Source: Bacteroidales bacterium (lineage in GTDB: Bacteria; Bacteroidota; Bacteroidia; Bacteroidales; UBA932). From it: a DNA stretch of 41,623 nt. A program made the position numbers and the translations under genes. The stretch covers positions 1-41,623 of the forward strand of contig JAFUWZ010000003.1 in NCBI GenBank assembly GCA_017471045.1, written 5' to 3'. Of this stretch, positions 8,475 to 14,482 are shown in pieces. Every line of letters starts with the position of its first letter. Position 1 is the stretch's first letter. Below the pieces are notes generated by a model. It saw only the letters and a list, made by a program, of their open reading frames with translations, was not told the DNA's origin and made no database searches.

Positions 8475-9680
8475 ATGCATGATCTGTCGGAAAGAAAAAA
8501 AATGCATTTTCTCCAACCCGTCGCGTGCGTTAATTATATGCCTTGCCGCCTTACTGAAGGCAAAGAATGGTATATCACGTATTACGTCCAGGACCCCGAA
8601 ACCCGAAAATTGAAGCGGATTCGGATCAAGCTGAACCGGATCAAGTCCATATCACAGCGGCGAAAGGTTGCGAAGTCTATGATGGCAGCACTGGATCAGC
8701 GCCTGTCACTTGGCTGGAACCCTCTCCTGGAGGAAAAGGCCCCACGGGCAAACACGCATCTTTTCGCAGCAATGGATTCCTTCCTGAAGGTCAAGGGAAA
8801 GGAAACGGAAGACAATTCCATGAGAAGTTACCGGTCCTTCATCAAGACCTTCAAGGCATGGCTGACGGCCCAGGGCTTCAATGAAGACACCTATTGTTGT
8901 ACGGTCACAAAGGACGTAGCCCTTTCCTTCATGGATGATGTGGAAAGCGAGCTGTCGGCCAAGACCTTCAACAATTACGTAACCTTTTACAGAACGCTTT
9001 TCAACTGGATGGAAGCAAAGGGATATGTGGACGGAAACCCGTTCAATGACATTGCCAAAAAGGCCCGGCGTCTTATCAAAAAAGTGCGCCGGGTGATGAC
9101 GGACGGGGAGCTTTCCCGGCTATGGTCGTTCCTTCAGGGAGAAAATCCGGAATACCTTACGATGTGCCTGATCTGCTATTGCTGTTTCATTCGCCCAAAA
9201 GAAATCGCACTGCTACGGTGTGCCGACATCGACCTGGTTCATCAGGTCATCCATGTGAAGCAGGAAGTGGCCAAGAACGACAATGATTCCTTTCGGACCA
9301 TTCCGGATGACCTGATGCCATTCCTGCGTCGGCTCGACCTCTCACACCCGGACTGGTTTGTCTTCGGCCAGCATAGTCACAGCGATTTCCGGCCGGGACC
9401 GGTGAAGATGTGCAGCCGTAAAATTTCGCAATGGTGGAACCTGCATGTCCGCCCGGCCTGCTGCTTCGGGATGGATATTCAGTTCTATTCCCTGAAAGAT
9501 ACGGGAATCACAAACATGATTGGAGAAGGAACGGCAATCAATCTGGTACAGCAACAGGCCGACCATTCATCCCTTGCCATGACAGCAATCTATGTCGGCA
9601 AGAAACCGGACGCAGCGGAGGAACTGAAAACAACCAGAATTCTGAATATCCCGAAACCGGACCCAAACTTGACCCCCTGA
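8475..9680 (+). CDS. int: Tyrosine recombinase (integrase) of the tRNA-Ser element
   Basis: About 401 residues, Bacteroidota phage/ICE integrase type. After an N-terminal arm-binding region come a SAM-like core-binding domain (about residues 95-190, SFLKVKGKETEDNSMRSYRS) and a catalytic domain. Visible catalytic elements are the box I Arg in FIRPKEIALLR, a Lys in HVKQEV, the His region in ADHSSLAMT and the nucleophile Tyr in AIYVGKK. The usual HxLRHT box II reads YSLKDTGIT, so Lys takes the Arg position; related Bacteroidota integrases often read SFKHTG. The reading frame is open back into the tRNA, but MHDL at 8475 or MHFLQP at 8502 (after an A-rich stretch) are the plausible starts. It acts on the tRNA-Ser 3' end to integrate and excise the element. 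Confidence 0.9.
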   Translation: MHDLSERKKMHFLQPVACVNYMPCRLTEGKEWYITYYVQDPETRKLKRIRIKLNRIKSISQRRKVAKSMMAALDQRLSLGWNPLLEEKAPRANTHLFAAMDSFLKVKGKETEDNSMRSYRSFIKTFKAWLTAQGFNEDTYCCTVTKDVALSFMDDVESELSAKTFNNYVTFYRTLFNWMEAKGYVDGNPFNDIAKKARRLIKKVRRVMTDGELSRLWSFLQGENPEYLTMCLICYCCFIRPKEIALLRCADIDLVHQVIHVKQEVAKNDNDSFRTIPDDLMPFLRRLDLSHPDWFVFGQHSHSDFRPGPVKMCSRKISQWWNLHVRPACCFGMDIQFYSLKDTGITNMIGEGTAINLVQQQADHSSLAMTAIYVGKKPDAAEELKTTRILNIPKPDPNLTP

Positions 9681-9683
9681 CAC

Positions 9684-9709
9684 AAAAAAGCCCCGGACGA
9701 ATCCGGGGC
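9684..9709 (-). terminator. Terminator of hicAB, between convergent int and hicB
   Basis: A perfect 8-bp stem GCCCCGGA/TCCGGGGC (9690-9709) with a CGAA loop on the plus strand. On the minus strand it is followed by six T, so it serves the hicAB operon; it also separates hicB from int. Confidence 0.75.
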
Positions 9710-9737
9710 CGGTGGCTATTCAAAAAGGTGTCAAACA

Positions 9738-10139
9738 TTAAGAGATAGCCGATAATTGTTCCGCGATGGAGTGAATCCCATCCACGATCTTCTTTCTCAT
9801 TGCAGGGCGCGGCGTACGGTATCCAGTTGAATAGTGCGTAAGTTGCTGCTGGTTGATGCCCGTCGCTTTGGAGATAGCCGACTTGGACACAAGCCCTTCA
9901 GTATAATGTAAAAGGGCTTTGGTGGTCAACTGCCAGTCAAATACCCATTCTCCTTCAAACTCAGAAGGAATAGCATCGCCGTCTTCACGCATCCAAGCGA
10001 TGTGATCCCGCAAGGCGGATTCAACTTCCTTCTTCAGTTCCGGGAACGTGCGGGCCGTAACCACGCACGCAATGTCTTCATTCACGGGAGAAGCCGCAAA
10101 ATTGTCAGTGTAATCAACTAAAATTCCAATCTTTGCCAT
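9738..10139 (-). CDS. hicB: HicB-family antitoxin with C-terminal HTH
   Basis: A 133-residue protein. The N-terminal part (GILVDYTDNFAASP, IACVVTARTFPELKKEVESAL) is the partially degraded RNase-H-like HicB fold that masks the toxin. The C-terminal part (VSKSAISKATGINQQQLTHYSTGYRTPRPAMRKKI) is an HTH that would bind the operon's own promoter. It lies 51 bases downstream of hicA on the same strand, so the toxin gene is first and the antitoxin second, the usual hicAB order. Likely function: neutralise HicA and autorepress. In a small mobile element the pair may stabilise the insert or defend against phage. Confidence 0.88.
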   Translation of the reverse strand: MAKIGILVDYTDNFAASPVNEDIACVVTARTFPELKKEVESALRDHIAWMREDGDAIPSEFEGEWVFDWQLTTKALLHYTEGLVSKSAISKATGINQQQLTHYSTGYRTPRPAMRKKIVDGIHSIAEQLSAIS

Positions 10140-10190
10140 AATCGTTTTCGTTTTCGGGTCGTGTTTACTTTGGTTGGAAAGGTAGGGTGG

Positions 10191-10385
10191 TTATTTCCAC
10201 CCTGCCTGTTTCCAGATGCTGTTCAGATTGTTTTGTGATACCGTGTCGCTCTCTTTTCCGTTCACTGTCACCTTACCTGCTTTATTCGGATTTGTCAGTT
10301 GGCGATGGTCTCCTTTCCAATTCTTAATTGTCCATCCATCTTTTTTCAAAAGGTCGAGGACTTGTTTTACTTTGTATCTTTTCAT
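10191..10385 (-). CDS. hicA: HicA-family mRNA interferase toxin
   Basis: A 64-residue, basic protein with the single double-stranded-RNA-binding-like fold of HicA: KVKQVLDLLKKDGW, then GDHRQL with the catalytic His, a TVNGKESDTV turn, and NLNSIWKQAGWK at the C-terminus. It should cleave mRNA when not bound by HicB. I use the Met at 10385 (MKRYKV); the longer frame from 10430 would run into the promoter box at 10407-10414. The length is normal for HicA. Confidence 0.88.
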   Translation of the reverse strand: MKRYKVKQVLDLLKKDGWTIKNWKGDHRQLTNPNKAGKVTVNGKESDTVSQNNLNSIWKQAGWK

Positions 10386-10406
10386 ATCTCTTATTGTTTG
10401 ACAATA

Positions 10407-10438
10407 CAAAGATATAACTTTTTTTAACAAAATCCAAA
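10407..10438 (-). promoter_or_regulatory. hicAB promoter
   Basis: On the minus strand TTTG (10438-10435), a 20-base spacer, then TATCTTTG (10414-10407), 21 bases before the hicA ATG. HicB's HTH would be expected to act here. Confidence 0.65.
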
Positions 10439-10473
10439 TTTTTGATAAAATTTTTTATACTTTTTTCGCAAAA

Positions 10474-10503
10474 ATTCCCGCATACCTCACGGCATCCGGG
10501 AAT
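10474..10503 (-). terminator. Terminator of the lipoprotein/TM gene
   Basis: A 7-bp stem ATTCCCG/CGGGAAT with a 16-base loop, followed on the minus strand by TTTT. It lies 39 bases past the stop at 10543. Confidence 0.55.
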
Positions 10504-10542
10504 CACAACTTTATGAACAATCAAATCAAAAAACTGTTACTC

Positions 10543-10938
10543 TTATGTTTTCAGAAGCCATTTCCTGACCGCCCAACATCCGACAGCTGCCAGCACCAGC
10601 AGTAGGCAGATCCGTCCGAAAACGATGCTGAATGACTGCCATTTGGTCAATGGCCGTGCCACCTCTTCGATGCGGGTTTCCGTCAATGTCAGCGTATCGG
10701 TGCTATGGATGTAGGTCGTATCGTGAAGATAGCGGAAACGGTCCCGCCACCTCTCGACATATTTATAAATGGTATCGCCTTTTTCCTTGATATAGATGGA
10801 ATCCCGGCGGTACACGGAATCCACTTTCACCCTGTCTATGCGGATCGTGTCATGCTGCACGTGGGTTGCCGCCTGAATGATTTTCGGGCTGCATCCGTCC
10901 AGGATGAAACAAGGGAGAAACAAGATGGCAAAGGCCAT
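10543..10938 (-). CDS. Lipoprotein with C-terminal membrane span, unimolecular-spanin-like layout
   Basis: 131 residues. A short hydrophobic N-terminus ends in a lipobox-like LDGC (Cys16), so the mature N-terminus may be lipidated. The middle (about 20-95) is strongly charged with alternating hydrophobic and polar residues (DTIRIDRVKVDSVYRRDSIY, KYVERWRDRFRYL). A C-terminal transmembrane helix (IVFGRICLLLVLAAVGCWAV) is followed by RKWLLKT. Outer-membrane lipid plus inner-membrane anchor in one chain is the layout of phage unimolecular spanins, which fuse the two membranes at lysis. I do not recognise the sequence family. The annotated Met gives no positively charged n-region; the open frame continues 14 codons upstream (with SRRS) without an ATG, so a non-ATG start is possible. 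Confidence 0.55.
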   Translation of the reverse strand: MAFAILFLPCFILDGCSPKIIQAATHVQHDTIRIDRVKVDSVYRRDSIYIKEKGDTIYKYVERWRDRFRYLHDTTYIHSTDTLTLTETRIEEVARPLTKWQSFSIVFGRICLLLVLAAVGCWAVRKWLLKT

Positions 10939-11017
10939 CGGGATGATGCAAATCTCGCTTATGGACCGGCGGCTATGCGCTTACTCATTGATTTCTTCGT
11001 CTTTGCCATATTTTTAC

Positions 11018-11080
11018 TATATTTGACTAATCAAATAACTAATCAACTATGCATATTTAACCCATTAAAGTTAAATATGC
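11018..11080 (+). promoter_or_regulatory. Promoter and operator-like region of the HTH gene
   Basis: TATATTTG (11018-11025) is a -7 box. It is followed at once by two direct copies of ACTAATCAA (11026-11034, 11038-11046; 12-bp period) and then a perfect 11-bp dyad, GCATATTTAAC (11051-11061) / GTTAAATATGC (11070-11080), with an 8-base centre. The HTH gene starts at 11118. The arrangement suggests autoregulation, or control of the divergent lipoprotein gene. Confidence 0.6.
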
Positions 11081-11117
11081 AAGAAAAAGGTTAAATTTTT
11101 GGTAAAATTATTACGCT

Positions 11118-11510
11118 GTGTCTGATTTTCAACAATTTATAGAGATAAACGGGCTAAAAAAGAAGGATGTTGCGTCTTTCTTAGGCGTGTCTAACGCCTT
11201 TATTACTCAACTTTGCGATGGAACTAAACCTCTGCCACCTGCAAAGTTGGCTTTAATTAAAGCAAATAAATTTGGGTGGGACATATCCATGTTTGAAAGC
11301 CCAACACAAGTAACTATTGGCAGGGATGCATCCGGTGTTATCGTCAATGGGAACAATGTTTCGTCTCCAATACAACAAGACAATCGCCAGTATTACAGCG
11401 ATAGCCCGGATGTGCTTCGGGCTACGATTGATTTGCTTGATGAACGGATAAAAGAGAAGGACGCCCAGATAAAACAATTATTGGATATCGTTCAGGGCTT
11501 GAAGAAATAA
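11118..11510 (+). CDS. HTH regulator with C-terminal coiled coil
   Basis: 130 residues, GTG start. Residues 1-55 form a Cro/CI-type helix-turn-helix (LKKKDVASFLGVSNAFITQL with helices 2-3, then DGTKPLPPAKLALIKA). A Gly/Asn-rich linker (GRDASGVIVNGNNVSSPIQQ) leads to a predicted coiled coil at about 95-130 (LRATIDLLDERIKEKDAQIK), probably for oligomerisation. This is likely the element's control repressor. It has the operator-like dyad and direct repeats just upstream. It lies between the lipoprotein gene and the right attachment site, transcribed towards attR. GTG is the only sensible start, since the HTH begins immediately. Confidence 0.75.
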   Translation: MSDFQQFIEINGLKKKDVASFLGVSNAFITQLCDGTKPLPPAKLALIKANKFGWDISMFESPTQVTIGRDASGVIVNGNNVSSPIQQDNRQYYSDSPDVLRATIDLLDERIKEKDAQIKQLLDIVQGLKK

Positions 11511-11561
11511 GGTTTAGCCCTTTATAATGTTTTGAATATCAAGAAATAAGGCCGTAAAAAC

Positions 11562-11580
11562 CGGGACAAAATCGGGACAA
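11562..11580 (+). repeat. Right arm-type repeat of the integrative element
   Basis: CGGGACAAAATCGGGACAA, identical to and in the same orientation as 8411-8429. It lies 81 bases inside attR; the left copy is 55 bases inside attL. Confidence 0.7.
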
Positions 11581-11661
11581 ATTAAGCTATTATTTGGCCT
11601 TTTTACCAAATAATATAGCATTGATTTTCAATCACTTAAAAAGATTAAACCAAATGGCTAA

Positions 11662-11678
11662 AATCTCGTCCTCTCCGC
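11662..11678 (+). repeat. attR core: duplicated tRNA-Ser 3' end
   Basis: A second exact copy of the 17-bp AATCTCGTCCTCTCCGC, without the rest of a tRNA, marking the right end of the 3.3 kb element. Confidence 0.9.
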
Positions 11679-11716
11679 CAAAAATCCCTTACAGAGCATT
11701 CTGTGAGGGATTTTTC
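11679..11716 (+). terminator. Terminator hairpin after attR
   Basis: AAAAATCCCT...AGGGATTTTT with an inner ACAGA/TCTGT stem. It is probably the original tRNA-Ser terminator displaced by the insertion, or that of an earlier insert. Confidence 0.7.
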
Positions 11717-11794
11717 GTTTCTAGTGTATCAAAAAGTGTGACAAAAATGGGTTTTCGTGTCCAAAAACAGGTGTGTGGAGATACGTACTTTTCG

Positions 11795-11816
11795 TCATTA
11801 GTGTCCACTAAAAATT
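11795..11816 (+). repeat. Left inverted repeat of the IS
   Basis: It begins TCATTAGTGTCCACTAAAA and matches the reverse complement of 13097-13118 at 19 of 22 positions. Confidence 0.85.
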
Positions 11817-11915
11817 TATATATAGGTCTTTGAAAATATTGATAGTTAGATAGTTAGGAGATGTTTGAGGAGTAAACGGTTTTCAATCGTAACTTTGTCT
11901 GTAAATCAGAGAGTT

Positions 11916-13079
11916 ATGCATAATCGATCATACGTTTTCGCTCAATTAGCATCGCATCTTGACCGGAATAAGTTCAACTATCTCGTCCGTAAGTATCAGG
12001 GTGACAGCTACATAAAAGTTTTCTCCTGCTGGAATCAGCTGAAAGTCCTTATGTTCGGTCAACTCTCACGGCGTGAAAGTCTGCGCGATTTGATCGTAGC
12101 TGTTGAGGCACATAGCGGTAAAGCTAAGTTCCTCGGTTTCGGGGACTCGGTGACCCGCAGTAACCTGGCAAAAGCGAACCAGAACAGGGACTGTCGCATC
12201 TTCGAAGAGTATGCCTTCTACATGATGGAACTCGCTCGTAATCTGAATGATACAACGATATTCAATCTTGGCGGAACGGTCTATGCCTTCGATTCTACAA
12301 CCGTCGAACTCTGCCTTGCAGTCTTCTGCTGGGCGAAGTTCCGCAGGAAGAAAGGCGGGATAAAGATCCATACTCTTTACGATGTTGAAGCCCAAGTGCC
12401 GGCGTTTTTCCATATTACGACAGCGTCCGTCCATGACTCCCAGGCGATGAAGGAAATACCGGTTGAGTCCGGTTCCTACAACATCTTTGACCGTGCGTAC
12501 AACTTCTTTGCGCAGCTCTATCGGTTCCATTGTGCCGGGGCTTTCTTCGTGGTGAGAGCCAAGAAGAACCTCCAGTACAAGGCGGTCAAATGGAAGAGAA
12601 GGATGCCCCAAAACGTGTTGTCGGACTCCATCATCGAGTTCACTACGTACAAGAGTCACAACGATTATCCGGTGCAACTCCGGCGTGTTGAATACTACGA
12701 TGAGGAGCAGGACCGACACTTTGTTTTCTTGACTAATGCAATGGAAACCACCGCTTTAGAAGTAGCGCTCCTTTACAAGAACCGTTGGTCCGTAGAGCTG
12801 TTCTTCAAGTGGGTGAAGCAGCATCTGAAAATCAAGAAGTTCTGGGGAGACTCCGAAAACGCAGTCCGCATCCAGATCTACACCGCAATCATCTCATACT
12901 GTTTGGTAGCCATTGTTCACCACAAGATGGAACTCAAGATGTCGGTCTACAACACGCTCCAGGTACTGGGAATCTCGCTCACGGATACGACTCCTCTTGA
13001 AGACCTCTTCAACAAATCTAACCTCAATATTGACAAAGAACTTGACGGGTTCTATGAACCCACGTTATTTGATGTTTAA
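11916..13079 (+). CDS. IS4-family transposase
   Basis: 387 residues from the ATG at 11916. The N-terminal region (FAQLASHLDRNKFNYLVRKY) is of the DUF4372 kind that precedes many Bacteroidota IS4 transposases. The DDE catalytic core is intact: first Asp in VYAFDSTTVEL, second in YNIFDRAYNFF, and the YREK signature in YKNRWSVELFFKWVK. It performs cut-and-paste transposition. A longer frame from a TTG at 11865 exists, but the DUF4372-like start MHNRSYVFAQL at 11916 fits better. The gene ends 17 bases before the right inverted repeat. Confidence 0.92.
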   Translation: MHNRSYVFAQLASHLDRNKFNYLVRKYQGDSYIKVFSCWNQLKVLMFGQLSRRESLRDLIVAVEAHSGKAKFLGFGDSVTRSNLAKANQNRDCRIFEEYAFYMMELARNLNDTTIFNLGGTVYAFDSTTVELCLAVFCWAKFRRKKGGIKIHTLYDVEAQVPAFFHITTASVHDSQAMKEIPVESGSYNIFDRAYNFFAQLYRFHCAGAFFVVRAKKNLQYKAVKWKRRMPQNVLSDSIIEFTTYKSHNDYPVQLRRVEYYDEEQDRHFVFLTNAMETTALEVALLYKNRWSVELFFKWVKQHLKIKKFWGDSENAVRIQIYTAIISYCLVAIVHHKMELKMSVYNTLQVLGISLTDTTPLEDLFNKSNLNIDKELDGFYEPTLFDV

Positions 13080-13096
13080 CTTTTAACTACGTCCAC

Positions 13097-13118
13097 AACT
13101 TTTAGTGGACAGCAATGA
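13097..13118 (-). repeat. Right inverted repeat of the IS
   Basis: Contains TTTTAGTGGACA and pairs with 11795-11816. The CTTTTCG target copy follows directly. Confidence 0.85.
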
Positions 13119-13203
13119 CTTTTCGTATGTACAACTATACTATACTGGTATACCGCTTTGAGAGACCGCCGTAGGAGACCAAGAGAGATAAAAGATTAGG
13201 GAC

Positions 13204-13225
13204 AAAAACCTCGGCGGTTCCGAGG
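13204..13225 (-). terminator. Terminator of the AraC-type gene
   Basis: A perfect stem CCTCGG/CCGAGG (13209-13225) with a 5-base loop, followed on the minus strand by five T, directly after the stop at 13227. Confidence 0.7.
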
Positions 13226-13226
13226 A

Positions 13227-14054
13227 TTAATAGAGTTTTCCTTTATGCTTTAGTGATTCGCGGTATTCTGTGGGAGAACGACCCAGGACGCGTTTGACAT
13301 ATCGCGAAAAGGCCGGTAACGATGAAAACTTCATTCTCTCCGCAATGTCCGTAAATGGGACATCTTTGGCCGATAATTCTTTTCGAAGTAAACGAGCAGC
13401 GTAATAATCTATCCAGTCACTATCTGGACGGCCAGTGACCTGATTGCTGAGCTCGGTAAGGTATTTAGGCGTTAATTCCATCATTTTCGCGTATGATGCG
13501 ACATTGCGTTTCTCTCCACAATCGTGCTGGGCCTCATACAGGAAATCGCTAAAATGTTTCAAGGGTAGATCGGAATTGTCTGTAACCAGGACTGTTCGCT
13601 CAACGATACACCAGATATCGTAAAGTATGACGCGCAGCAGATTACCGATAATCTCTTCTTCGAAGACTATCTGGGGATATTCGAGGCGATGGCTGATCTG
13701 CATGAAGACACTCCCGACATGTTCCTGTTCTTCAAAATCAACATCCTCCAAGTGCAGAACGGGATGTGTTTTGAGGTACTTGAAACCAGGGACGTCCCAT
13801 GCTGTTTCCGCCTTCACATCCTCGGAGAAAGAAATACTGTCATATCTCTTTGATCTGGGCCACACGACAAAGTCCCATTCCTTTGCCTCAATCTCTTTAT
13901 TCGATTGATGGAAACAGACTCGTTCCTTCTGGCAAAGCAGATAGAAGTTGTAATGTCCTCTGAACTGACTGAAGTCAACAGAATCCTTCGGGATATTGTA
14001 AAACAAGTAGTCTTTCAGGGCATATAATCGTCTACATACGAAAATATAAGCCAT
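13227..14054 (-). CDS. AraC-family transcriptional regulator
   Basis: 275 residues. The N-terminal 160 residues would form the sensor domain (cupin-like; HYNFYLLCQKERVCFHQS, EWDFVVWPRS). The C-terminal ~95 residues carry the two AraC helix-turn-helix motifs: NVASYAKMMELTPKYLTEL and DIAERMKFSSLPAFSRYVKR, ending LGRSPTEYRESL. It should bind DNA as a ligand-responsive activator; the target is unknown. Its composition is AT-richer than the host genes and it lies in the variable region between the IS and the DUF4143 ATPase. No gene in the immediate neighbourhood is an obvious target. Confidence 0.88.
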   Translation of the reverse strand: MAYIFVCRRLYALKDYLFYNIPKDSVDFSQFRGHYNFYLLCQKERVCFHQSNKEIEAKEWDFVVWPRSKRYDSISFSEDVKAETAWDVPGFKYLKTHPVLHLEDVDFEEQEHVGSVFMQISHRLEYPQIVFEEEIIGNLLRVILYDIWCIVERTVLVTDNSDLPLKHFSDFLYEAQHDCGEKRNVASYAKMMELTPKYLTELSNQVTGRPDSDWIDYYAARLLRKELSAKDVPFTDIAERMKFSSLPAFSRYVKRVLGRSPTEYRESLKHKGKLY

Positions 14055-14155
14055 TTATTTGAATCAGAAAATAGTTAAGCCAAAGTGCCCGCAGTCGAAT
14101 AAAGGGAAGAGGGCAATACACCTTTCCGCGATTTTTGGCAGCCAACCACATCAAC

Positions 14156-14221
14156 ATTTTGAGAATATTGCGAAAAACGGCTAAAAATATTTTGAGGATT
14201 TTGCGGAGGCTCTGTCTATCT
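14156..14221 (+). repeat. Two 33-bp tandem repeat units (first set)
   Basis: Units start at 14156 (ATTTTGAGAATATTGCG) and 14189 (ATTTTGAGGATTTTGCG), exactly 33 bp apart. In the frame shared with the downstream ATPase they would read ILRILRKTAKN then ILRILRRLCLS. That frame is open from 14135 to a TAG at 14324. The short open frame itself is probably not a gene. Confidence 0.7.
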
Positions 14222-14293
14222 GATAGTTACAAAGCAAAATATTCCTCCCCTGAACGATGTCCGAGGAAGGTCTTGCCAATCATTATCTTTCAT

Positions 14294-14330
14294 TTTGCTA
14301 CATTTTCATCGCCGGTGAAAACGTAGCAAA
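14294..14330. repeat. 15-bp inverted repeat between the two repeat sets
   Basis: TTTGCTACATTTTCA pairs with TGAAAACGTAGCAAA (one mismatch) around a 7-base centre. It carries the TAG that closes the upstream frame, ends 5 bp before the second 33-bp set, and has no T-run typical of a terminator. Confidence 0.7.
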
Positions 14331-14335
14331 TCGGC

Positions 14336-14467
14336 AAAGTCGTTCCAAAAAATGCGCCGGAATGCTTAAAAGTCGTTGAAAAAACTACGGCAAACCACCA
14401 GAAAGTCGTTAGAAAAAATGCGCCAGAATGCAGGAAAGTCGTTAGAAAAATGTATATTTGTTGCCAG
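14336..14467 (+). repeat. Four 33-bp tandem repeat units upstream of the DUF4143 ATPase
   Basis: AAAGTCGTT occurs at 14336, 14369, 14402 and 14435, exactly 33 bp apart each time. Units 1 and 3 match at 27 of 33 positions (both contain AAAAAATGCGCC and GAATGC). Units 2 and 4 share only the first half. All are in frame with the ATPase and encode an 11-residue motif (KVVRKNAPECR) with no stop from 14327 onward. Unit 4 contains a -7-like box. The rest of the 14055-14482 gap holds the first repeat pair and the inverted repeat; I see nothing else in it. Confidence 0.85.
14453..14460 (+). promoter_or_regulatory. -7-like box within the last 33-bp repeat
   Basis: TATATTTG matches TAnnTTTG, 22 bases before the ATG at 14483. 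No convincing -33 box; the repeats occupy that position. Confidence 0.5.
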
Positions 14468-14482
14468 ATAATACGTCATAAC

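Larger units (their letters stand above)
8339..11678. mobile_element. Miniature (~3.3 kb) integrative element in tRNA-Ser(GCT)
   Basis: The element is bounded by two exact copies of the 17-bp 3' end of tRNA-Ser, AATCTCGTCCTCTCCGC, at 8339-8355 and 11662-11678 in the same orientation. It contains a tyrosine recombinase next to the tRNA, HicA/HicB on the opposite strand, a lipoprotein with a C-terminal membrane span, and an HTH/coiled-coil protein. A 19-bp repeat lies inside each end (8411-8429, 11562-11580). No replication, relaxase, portal, capsid or terminase gene is present. Base composition is much more AT-rich than the flanking host genes. It could be a satellite that borrows another element's machinery, or a decayed larger element. 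Confidence 0.85.
11788..13125. mobile_element. IS4-family insertion sequence with target duplication
   Basis: The element spans 11795-13118 (1324 bp). Its ends are 22-bp imperfect inverted repeats (11795-11816 and 13097-13118, 19 of 22 matching, shared core TGTCCACTAAAA). A direct repeat CTTTTCG flanks both ends (11788-11794 and 13119-13125), consistent with a 7-bp target duplication. One transposase gene fills it. It sits about 110 bp outside attR of the tRNA-Ser element, so it is a separate insertion. The clean ends suggest a fairly recent event. Confidence 0.85.

Noticed and set aside
9738-10385. Phage repressor/antirepressor pair instead of hicAB
   Set aside because: The 64-residue basic protein has the GDHRQ and NLNSIWKQAG features of HicA, and the partner has the HicB fold with an HTH.
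11594-11833. 79-codon open frame crossing attR and the IS left end
   Set aside because: It spans three unrelated elements (attR, the terminator and the IS end), has no domain, and such att-spanning frames are usual artefacts.
14135-14326. 63-codon open frame with ILRILRK repeats as a gene
   Set aside because: It has no recognisable domain and its repetitive part comes from the 33-bp units; I list the repeats instead of a gene.
14336-14467. CRISPR array
   Set aside because: The 33-bp units are contiguous with partly conserved second halves; there are no unique spacers and no cas genes.
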